Origin: Fimbriimonadales bacterium
GTDB lineage: Bacteria > Armatimonadota > Fimbriimonadia > Fimbriimonadales > GBS-DC
NCBI GenBank assembly: GCA_026003075.1
Contig: BPGO01000001.1
Span: forward strand, 248,001-312,000
Length of the DNA: 64,000 nucleotides
Direction of reading: 5' to 3'
Shown here piece by piece: positions 7,943-14,487 of the stretch. The notes beneath the pieces are model-generated. The model did no database searches, was not told where the DNA came from, and saw nothing but the letters and a program-made list of their open reading frames with translations. How positions within the stretch are numbered: the stretch's first letter is position 1; each line of letters starts with the position of its first letter. Position numbers and translations under genes: made by a program.

Positions 7943-8389
7943 ATGAACCGACTGACCATTGGGCTGAAGCAAGCAGGGCTACGGTTAACGCCGCAGCGCG
8001 TGGCTATCTGTAAAATCCTCGCCGAGAGCAAAGACCACCCAACCGCGATGATGATCTATCACCAGCTACTGCCCCAGTTCCCTACCCTGAGCCTGGCGAC
8101 CGTGTACAAGACGCTGAATGTGCTCAAATCGATGGGGCTGGTGCATACGCTGGGCGACGCGGGTGATGGTGCGGAGCATTTCGACGCCGACCTGACACCC
8201 CACATCAACCTCGTGTGTGTGCGATGCAACAGTGTGGTCGATTTCGACGAGGGGCTTATCCACGCCGTGCAGCAGGCGGTCGAACAGCGCTCTGGCTACG
8301 AGATTCAAGGCGCAAGGATTGTGTATTATGGTCTGTGCCCTCAGTGCCGCGTGAACGGCACTGCCAAACAACAGGAGAGCGCACAATGA
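7943..8389 (+). CDS. Fur/PerR-family metalloregulator
   Basis: A 148-residue Fur-family repressor. The winged helix includes ATVYKTLNVLKSMGLV (52-67). The structural zinc site is C92-x2-C95 and C132-x2-C135. Regulatory-site candidates are H32 (KDHPTA, aligned with H37 of PerR), D81 or D83, H87 and D100; N89 stands where PerR has its second histidine. The start at 7943 is fixed by AGGAGGGAGCGT; an upstream in-frame start at 7736 would run through the promoter. The gene overlaps the ATPase gene by ATGA, so both are one operon. This pairing resembles PerR-controlled Fe(II) efflux. Whether it senses iron or peroxide is not decided by sequence. Confidence 0.88.
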   Translation: MNRLTIGLKQAGLRLTPQRVAICKILAESKDHPTAMMIYHQLLPQFPTLSLATVYKTLNVLKSMGLVHTLGDAGDGAEHFDADLTPHINLVCVRCNSVVDFDEGLIHAVQQAVEQRSGYEIQGARIVYYGLCPQCRVNGTAKQQESAQ

Positions 8390-10767
8390 GTGTGATTCGG
8401 TACATTCGCAAGCGCATCGCCGAAGCCGATTCCTGCGCCGACGAGATGGCAAAAGTCGCACTTGCGCGCCGGGGGGTGCGGCGCATTCGGTATCGCTACA
8501 AGGACAACTCTGTAGAGCTGGAGTACGACCCGCGTCAAATCACCGCAGAGGAGGCGCGTCGTGTTGCTGAACCGCTCCTGTACGAACTGGGGGTGCGTAT
8601 CCCGACCTGCAGTTTACGCGACCCCAAAATCGGCGTCTGCGAAGCATGCCCCAGCGTGGCACAGCACGGCAAGCGCTGGCAACTTAACGGCGTTGCTTAT
8701 CGCGCCCAATTCGATGGGGAAACGCTCACCATCGAGCAGGAAAACGCCCCCCCAGAGCCGACCGACCGCATCCTGCGCCGTGTAAAGGCGATTGAACGCC
8801 CTGCGCCTCTCTGGCAACGCCGCGCGTTCTGGGAGCCTCTGCTCTCGGGGCTGACATTGCTCATGATTATCGTCGGGGGACTCCTACGCTGGCAAGAACA
8901 GGCGATGTTTGCGAACCTTGCCTATGCTGTCGCTTATCTGGCAGGTGGCTATTTTGGCGTGCTGGATGGCTACCAGACGCTTCGCGAACGGCGGCTCGAT
9001 GTGAACTTTCTGATGATTGCGGCGGCGGTCGGCGCAGCCCTTGTAGGGGAAGCTCCCGAGGGCGCAACCTTGCTGTTCCTGTTTTCGCTTTCGAACACGC
9101 TCCAAAACTACGCGCTGGCTCGCAGCCGACGCGCGGTGCGCGCCCTAATGGCGCTGCAGCCCGACACTGCACTGCGCCTTACCCCCACGGGCGTGGAAGC
9201 CGTGCCCGTCGAGGAACTCCAAGTAGGCGACCGCGTGCTGACCCGCCCCGGCGACCGCATCCCGACAGATGGCGTGGTGACACAAGGCGAATCGCATGTA
9301 GACCAGTCTCCCATCACAGGCGAGAGCGTGCCCGTCCATAAAACCGTCGGCGACCTCGTGTATGCAGGCACGATCAACGGTAACGGCACGCTGGAAATCG
9401 AAGTGCGTGCCCCTGCCACAGAAACGCTGCTCCATCGAATCATGCAGCTGGTCGAGCAGGCGCAGGAGCAGAAAGCACGCACCCAACGCTGGCTGGAGCA
9501 GTTCGAGCAGCGGTACGCGCTCGCCGTGATTGGCAGCGCCGCGATGGTCGCACTGGGGCTGCCCATGCTGGGCTGGAAATGGGCAGACGCCTTCTACCGC
9601 GCGATGACCCTGCTGGTCGTCGCCTCCCCCTGCGCTCTGGTCATTAGCACGCCTGCAACCTTGCTCAGCGCGATTGCGAACGCCGCACGACGAGGCATTC
9701 TGTTCAAAGGGGGTGAACCCATCGAACGGCTTGCTGCCGTGCGTGCCGTCGCCATCGACAAAACAGGCACGCTCACCGAAGGCAAACTGGAGTTCACTGA
9801 ATTCGTTCCCATGCAACACAACGGCGTTCCGATGGACGCCATCGAGCAACAGGCATGGCAAACGATTATCGATATCGAGTCGCGTTCCGAGCATCCGCTG
9901 GCGCAGGCTTTGGTGCGCGCTGCCGAGAGCCGCGGCTACACACCGCGCCCTGTGCAGCAAGCGGAAGCCGTGCCCGGCAAGGGTATCCGAGCGACCCTGG
10001 TCGACGGCACCGAGGCGCGAATTGGCAACCTACGCCTGTTTGAAGATATGGCTGTGCCCGACGCCGTGCAACGAGCGGTTCAAGCCCTGCGTGAGGCTGG
10101 CAATACGGCGATGATTGTGTGGGCGAATGGGCGGTTCCTGGCGGTCGCCGCCGCCGCGGACAAGGTGCGCCCCGAAGCCGCGGATGCCGTGCGACGCCTG
10201 CACCACCTGGGGATTCCGTGCGTGGCGATGCTCACAGGCGACGCGGAACCTATCGCGCGCGCCGTGGCGCAACAGATTGGGGTCGACCGTGTCTATGCCG
10301 ACCTATTGCCCCAAGAGAAACTGGAAGTATTGCACGCGCTCAACTCAGAGTTTGGCGCGACCGCGATGGTTGGCGACGGCGTGAACGACGCGCCCGCGCT
10401 CGCTGCAGCGGAGGTGGGGATCGCGATGGGTGCAGGCGCCGATGTCGCCCTGGAGACCGCCGATGTTGCCCTCGTGGGGAACGACCTCAATAACCTCCCC
10501 TACGCCGTAGCGCTCAGCCGACACGCGATGTATGTGCTGAAGCAGAACCTGACTTTTGCGACGGGCGTGATCGTCGTGCTGGTGATCCTTACCTTCGTTG
10601 CGAACCTACGCCTGCCGTTCGGCGTCGTTGGGCACGAGGGCAGCACGCTCATCGTGGTGCTGAACGGGCTGAGGTTGCTGTGGTATCGCCCTACTCCGCC
10701 GCGGGATATGAGCCCAGCAACACAACCTCCCGCGCAAACCGATCCAGCTCCTCCAGGGCGGTCTTGA
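8386..10767 (+). CDS. P1B-4-type metal-efflux ATPase (PfeT/CtpD-like)
   Basis: A 793-residue heavy-metal P-type ATPase. Motifs are DKTGTLTEGK (phosphorylated D458), TGES, the nucleotide-binding residues SEHPLAQALV and the hinge GDGVNDAPAL. The metal-site motif is S414-P415-C416 (VVASPCAL) rather than CPC, and the last helix has H750-E-G-S-T; together these define the P1B-4 group, whose characterised members export Fe(II), Co(II) or related ions. The N-terminal ~140 residues are an HMA-like region without CxxC. The start overlaps the fur stop (ATGA). The final ~25 residues (PTPPRDMSPATQ...) run beyond the family's usual end and are encoded antisense to the end of pheA, a 77-bp convergent overlap. 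Fe(II) efflux is inferred from the regulator next to it. Confidence 0.88.
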   Translation: MSVIRYIRKRIAEADSCADEMAKVALARRGVRRIRYRYKDNSVELEYDPRQITAEEARRVAEPLLYELGVRIPTCSLRDPKIGVCEACPSVAQHGKRWQLNGVAYRAQFDGETLTIEQENAPPEPTDRILRRVKAIERPAPLWQRRAFWEPLLSGLTLLMIIVGGLLRWQEQAMFANLAYAVAYLAGGYFGVLDGYQTLRERRLDVNFLMIAAAVGAALVGEAPEGATLLFLFSLSNTLQNYALARSRRAVRALMALQPDTALRLTPTGVEAVPVEELQVGDRVLTRPGDRIPTDGVVTQGESHVDQSPITGESVPVHKTVGDLVYAGTINGNGTLEIEVRAPATETLLHRIMQLVEQAQEQKARTQRWLEQFEQRYALAVIGSAAMVALGLPMLGWKWADAFYRAMTLLVVASPCALVISTPATLLSAIANAARRGILFKGGEPIERLAAVRAVAIDKTGTLTEGKLEFTEFVPMQHNGVPMDAIEQQAWQTIIDIESRSEHPLAQALVRAAESRGYTPRPVQQAEAVPGKGIRATLVDGTEARIGNLRLFEDMAVPDAVQRAVQALREAGNTAMIVWANGRFLAVAAAADKVRPEAADAVRRLHHLGIPCVAMLTGDAEPIARAVAQQIGVDRVYADLLPQEKLEVLHALNSEFGATAMVGDGVNDAPALAAAEVGIAMGAGADVALETADVALVGNDLNNLPYAVALSRHAMYVLKQNLTFATGVIVVLVILTFVANLRLPFGVVGHEGSTLIVVLNGLRLLWYRPTPPRDMSPATQPPAQTDPAPPGRS

Positions 10768-11758
10768 TGACCTCGTCCTGACGATGCCCCTGAATATCGA
10801 TGTAGAATAGGTACTCAAACATCCCGCGCGGGTTGGGGCGCGACTCGATCATCGTCAGGTTCACCCCGTGCTTGTGGAACGCGCCCAGCGCGTGATACAA
10901 CTCGCCAGGGCGGTTGCGTAGGGTCATCACGAGCGAGGTCTTGTCGTTGCCGGTCGGCGCCGGTTCGTTGTAGCCAATCACTAAAAAGCGGGTGCGGTTA
11001 TGGGGGTTGTCTTCGATATGCTCGCACAGGATGGGTACGCCGTAGAGTTCGGAGGCGAGCGCGTTGCCAATCGCCGCGCCGTTGGGGTCTTCCGCAGCGA
11101 ACTTCACCGCGCGCGCGGTCGGCACGGTCTCGATGATCTCCGCCGCGGGCAGGTGCAACCGCAGCCATCGCCGACACTGCTGTAGCGGCTGGGGACCGGC
11201 GTAGACGCGCACAATCTGGTTCGTGTTTTTCGCCTTCGAAAGCAAGTGATGCGCGATGGGCACATAGACCTCGGCGCAGATACGCGCGTTCGTGAGGGGG
11301 AACATGTCCAGCGTCTCGGGCACCACACCTGCCAGCGAGTTCTCGATCGGCACCACCCCGTAGTCTGCGTTCGCCTGTTCCACCGCCGCGAACACATCAG
11401 GGATGCTCTCCACAGCAATATAGTGCGCCGCGCGCCCGAAACATTTGAGCGCAGCAGCATGGGTGTAGGTACCCTCTGGACCCCAGTAAGCCACTGTCGG
11501 AGCCTTCTCCAGCGCACGCGAGATCGAAATAATCTCGCGAAAAATCCCGATAATCTGTTCCTGCGTGAGCGGCCCGCGATTGAGCTGCTGGAGTCGGCGA
11601 TAAATCATCTGCTCGCGTTCAGGTGTGAAAAAAGGCTTGTCGTTGCGCGACTTGATCTCGCCAATCTGCTTCGCTAGCTCCGCCCGCTCGTTGAGCAACT
11701 GGAGCAACTGCTCGTCGATCTGGTCGATGCGTTGCCTGAGTTCCGAAAGCTTGCGCAT
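10691..11758 (-). CDS. pheA: Bifunctional chorismate mutase / prephenate dehydratase
   Basis: A 355-residue enzyme that converts chorismate to phenylpyruvate for phenylalanine synthesis. Residues 1-~85 are an AroQ-type chorismate mutase (LRQRIDQIDEQLLQLLNERAELA). Residues ~88-270 are prephenate dehydratase (VAYWGPEGTYTHAAA, GVVPIENSLAG, and the catalytic NRTRFLVIG). Residues ~280-350 are an ACT domain with the ESRP motif (MIESRPNPRG) that binds phenylalanine for feedback inhibition. The 3' end overlaps the ATPase gene on the other strand by 77 bp. Confidence 0.93.
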   Translation of the reverse strand: MRKLSELRQRIDQIDEQLLQLLNERAELAKQIGEIKSRNDKPFFTPEREQMIYRRLQQLNRGPLTQEQIIGIFREIISISRALEKAPTVAYWGPEGTYTHAAALKCFGRAAHYIAVESIPDVFAAVEQANADYGVVPIENSLAGVVPETLDMFPLTNARICAEVYVPIAHHLLSKAKNTNQIVRVYAGPQPLQQCRRWLRLHLPAAEIIETVPTARAVKFAAEDPNGAAIGNALASELYGVPILCEHIEDNPHNRTRFLVIGYNEPAPTGNDKTSLVMTLRNRPGELYHALGAFHKHGVNLTMIESRPNPRGMFEYLFYIDIQGHRQDEVIKTALEELDRFAREVVLLGSYPAAE

Positions 11759-11941
11759 ACTCGTGCTCCCTTAAATACGCGGGGCATCATCGCCGAGCGC
11801 AAAATCCGAGCATATGGCTTCGCCTCTGAAGCGACTGAATAAAAAAAGTGTACCTGACGAGGCGTCTAAAGATTTCGGGACGCGATACCAATAATTATCT
11901 CAGGTTCGCGGACGGAACCCAATAGAAGGAGGACTACACCG

Positions 11942-12337
11942 ATGAGCCAAGTGTTCTTTGCTACGGGCGGTACGGAGCTGACGCGCTCCTTTGACGCCAC
12001 GACGCCGACCAACTGGTACGTATGCACAACACCCGATACGACGCGCACCTTCAGCGAGTTCCAGAACGGCAACTGGAGCGCCGCGTTCGTGTTCTGGGGT
12101 ACGCCGACCGGACAGACCGATAACTTCAACGCGCAGACCTTCGTGAACCAGATCCGCAATGTCTCCCCGAAGACCCCGTTCTTCCTGATTGTGCCCAGTC
12201 AATACGCCTCGCAAGCGACCCAGTGGCAACGCGAAACCGGTGCTGACGGATACATCGTCTGGAACACGACGACCCCGTCCGAGTTCATCAACCAAGTACG
12301 CACCGTGCTGAACGAGTACAACATCGAAGCCGCGTAA
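11942..12337 (+). CDS. Degenerate receiver-like protein of unknown function
   Basis: A 131-residue protein with no recognised family. Its second half reads like the end of a CheY-type receiver: TPFFLIVPSQYASQATQWQRETGADGYIVWN followed by a final helix (TPSEFINQVRTVLNEY). However, the phospho-acceptor Asp expected at the end of strand 3 is missing (AAFVFWGTP, ~48-55), and the conserved Lys after strand 5 is replaced (IVWN). The first ~40 residues are Thr-rich and diverged. If the fold is right it is a pseudo-receiver unable to take phosphate. AGAAGGAGGACTACACCG gives a strong ribosome binding site. It stands alone, with a terminator hairpin after it. Confidence 0.6.
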   Translation: MSQVFFATGGTELTRSFDATTPTNWYVCTTPDTTRTFSEFQNGNWSAAFVFWGTPTGQTDNFNAQTFVNQIRNVSPKTPFFLIVPSQYASQATQWQRETGADGYIVWNTTTPSEFINQVRTVLNEYNIEAA

Positions 12338-12353
12338 TTGTTACATGCCGCGT

Positions 12354-12383
12354 GTCTCCCTCCCCTACCGCGGGGAGGGGGAC
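12354..12383 (+). terminator. Terminator-like hairpin after the receiver-like gene
   Basis: GTCTCCCTCCCC (12354-12365) pairs with GGGGAGGGGGAC (12372-12383) across a 6-nt loop. No T-tract follows, so it may act as a REP-like palindrome rather than a classical terminator. Confidence 0.5.
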
Positions 12384-12406
12384 GCATAAGTATCGCCCGG
12401 CTTTCC

Positions 12407-12491
12407 CTCACACTCCTTCCATATCGCGCCAGTTCGGTCCCACCTTCGCTTCTACAGTGAGCGGGACGTGCAACTCGTAGGCATGTTCCAT
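12407..12491 (-). repeat. 85-bp direct repeat, copy 1 (displaced polA 3' end)
   Basis: This stretch is identical, base for base, to 14403-14487. On the minus strand it spells the last 27 codons and the stop of polA (from MEHAYELHV to WRDMEGV). It lies just beyond the restriction gene and is not attached to a polA reading frame. With copy 2 it brackets the restriction-modification pair, so it records the insertion event. Confidence 0.95.
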
Positions 12492-12515
12492 ACACAATAC
12501 CCCCCGTTAACAGAC

Positions 12516-13505
12516 CTACACCACCGTTTGTATAACGATATGCATGCCGTTCCTGCGATGGTGTATCTTTTTTACTTCTGCTTTAAATGCCGAATTCAAC
12601 TCCAACTCGAACTCTTTGTTCAACCTGCGAACCACACATCGATCTTTTCCAAAGCAATCGGAAACCCATTCAACCAGACCGTTTTCATCTATGCCTTCTG
12701 GCTGTTTAAAAATAAGGTTCACACTTCGCGGGGGGATTTCCGGGTATGTATGAGGATTGCCTTCGGCATGGATTTCACTCATAATCCTCAGGCGTGGCTT
12801 GACTGAGGCTTTCTCTATTTGGCGTGTTTGCGCGACCTCTGCGCGATCCAATTGAGCTAAGTAAGGGATAATCTGCCCAAGCAGTTCGTCTGGGGCATTA
12901 GCTTGTCTTAAGACATCTTGCCAGAGATGAGCGAGCAAATCTTGGTTCGGCAAAGTTTCGAAGAAGGTGCCGTGAACCAGCGAAACGCGACTCTGTTTGC
13001 TACATTGCTTGTGCGTACGAATAAGATAGAAACAGTCGCGCTCGTCAGGTCCACACTGGCAGCACTTTTCATAGCGTTGAACGCTTTGGGTAACGAGGGG
13101 GACAAGCGTTCTTAGCTGTTTACGGGCAGCAGGGAGCGTGGAGTTGAAAGAGGCAATTCCAGCCCCACGAGAGTCCTTTAACTCCAATAGTGCCCCATCA
13201 CCTAAGAGACCTGTTTTCTCGTAAGCAAGGACAAAATCTGGAAACGCGCCCGAATCTGTCTGCCACTTCTTCCTGCCGAACCAGCAAGCTGCTAACTCCT
13301 CTTCGGATTGCTCGCCCTGAAGGCTTGGGCATGATTTTAGTTGCTTTGCCTCCTCCAGAACGAGTTCCTTCAGTGATTTCCGGTTGCCGATATAAGCATA
13401 CGGCGAGTAGAGGGCTGCCATCGCATCTAAGCTGATCTGATCCAAATCTTGGGGTTTCAAAACAAGATGAGAGGCTATTTCAGCGTACAATCTAAACACA
13501 CCCAT
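12516..13505 (-). CDS. Type II restriction endonuclease, PD-(D/E)XK fold
   Basis: A 329-residue protein with no close family name. A PD-(D/E)XK core is visible: P89-D90 (SGAFPDFVLAY) and E108-x-K110 (GALLELKDSRG). A cysteine cluster (KCCQCGPDERDCF, ~146-158) could bind a metal. It starts 14 bp inside the end of the methyltransferase gene on the same strand, so the two are co-translated, with methyltransferase first. That order lets modification precede cutting. Recognition sequence unknown. Codon use looks more AT-rich than neighbours, as expected for an acquired unit. Confidence 0.75.
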   Translation of the reverse strand: MGVFRLYAEIASHLVLKPQDLDQISLDAMAALYSPYAYIGNRKSLKELVLEEAKQLKSCPSLQGEQSEEELAACWFGRKKWQTDSGAFPDFVLAYEKTGLLGDGALLELKDSRGAGIASFNSTLPAARKQLRTLVPLVTQSVQRYEKCCQCGPDERDCFYLIRTHKQCSKQSRVSLVHGTFFETLPNQDLLAHLWQDVLRQANAPDELLGQIIPYLAQLDRAEVAQTRQIEKASVKPRLRIMSEIHAEGNPHTYPEIPPRSVNLIFKQPEGIDENGLVEWVSDCFGKDRCVVRRLNKEFELELNSAFKAEVKKIHHRRNGMHIVIQTVV

Positions 13506-14397
13506 ACGGCTCGCTCCTCTCGAATAGACTAAATTGCCCCTCAGTGTAAGAGGAGCAGTCGTTGCCTTCGCCCCAGATTTGTTCCAGATTAGGAGTGAAA
13601 CGGTAGTAGTGTTTCAGGGAGGCGATAGAATCGGCTTCGCGGCGCGATTCCAGACGCCAGCGGATGCATGCCACATTGCGTGGGTCAAGTTCGACAGAAG
13701 CTGAATGCCTACCGAGTTGCTGTGCCACGACCGCCGTTGTGCCTGTGCCGGCAAACGGATCCAGTACCCAATCGCCAGGGTTCGTGGAACTCAACAGGAT
13801 ACGCGCCAGCAGCGACACAGGCGATTGCTGTTTGTGAAATCGCTCACCCTGCTTGTCCCGAATCGCCTCTTCACCCGCAAAATAGCCCGAAGTCAGCTCG
13901 CGAATGTCATCCCAGACATCCGTGAGGAACATCCCGTCCTCGCGAGGGTGTTTATATTCGGGTCGCAAAGGCGCATCAATACGCAACCGATGGAACAAAC
14001 GCGGCTTGCGTCCCTTGGTCGCAAACGCGATAATCTGGTACTGTTTGCCGAACCGCCAGCTGTTAGGAACGGCGGAAGTGCGCTTCGTCCAGATAATCAG
14101 ATTCTGCAAAGTCCAACCTGTTTCGCGTAGCACGCGCAGAACCGCTTCCGTGTTTTTCTCGCGTTGCATAAAGTAAACAGCACCACCGTCCATTGAAAGG
14201 CGATGCACGGCGCGACACACCTCCTCCATCCAGCGCCAGTACGTCTCTTCGGGCAGGTTGTCGTCAAAACAAGCGTACTCCTTGCCTTGATTAAATGGCG
14301 GGTCTAGAAAAGTGAGCGCAAACCGGTAGCCCTGTGTTTCCAGCTCCGCCATACGCTGTAAGCAATCGCCTTGCAAGATAAGTGCCTGCGTTGTCAT
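13492..14397 (-). CDS. DNA methyltransferase (beta-class, N6-adenine or N4-cytosine)
   Basis: A 301-residue AdoMet-dependent modification enzyme. Motif IV (FLDPPFNQGKEY, ~31) precedes motif I (VLDPFAGTGTT, ~213), the permuted order of the beta class; the DPPF form modifies an exocyclic amino group. It should protect the site cut by the neighbouring endonuclease. The ATG lies 6 bp downstream of the polA stop. Its ribosome binding site GGAAGGAG is formed by the last polA codons, inside the 85-bp repeat, so it depends on polA transcription and possibly on translational coupling. Confidence 0.88.
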   Translation of the reverse strand: MTTQALILQGDCLQRMAELETQGYRFALTFLDPPFNQGKEYACFDDNLPEETYWRWMEEVCRAVHRLSMDGGAVYFMQREKNTEAVLRVLRETGWTLQNLIIWTKRTSAVPNSWRFGKQYQIIAFATKGRKPRLFHRLRIDAPLRPEYKHPREDGMFLTDVWDDIRELTSGYFAGEEAIRDKQGERFHKQQSPVSLLARILLSSTNPGDWVLDPFAGTGTTAVVAQQLGRHSASVELDPRNVACIRWRLESRREADSIASLKHYYRFTPNLEQIWGEGNDCSSYTEGQFSLFERSEPYGCV

Positions 14398-14402
14398 GCC
14401 AT

Positions 14403-14487
14403 CTCACACTCCTTCCATATCGCGCCAGTTCGGTCCCACCTTCGCTTCTACAGTGAGCGGGACGTGCAACTCGTAGGCATGTTCCAT
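14403..14487 (-). repeat. 85-bp direct repeat, copy 2 (3' end of intact polA)
   Basis: Perfect copy of 12407-12491. Here it forms the real 3' end of polA, including the stop codon and the GGAAGGAG used by the following methyltransferase. The segment between the copies is 1,911 bp and carries only the restriction-modification genes. Confidence 0.95.

Noticed and set aside
12338-12515. A separate small gene between the receiver-like gene and the restriction gene
   Set aside because: The stretch is explained by a hairpin and the displaced polA end; no independent coding signal was seen.
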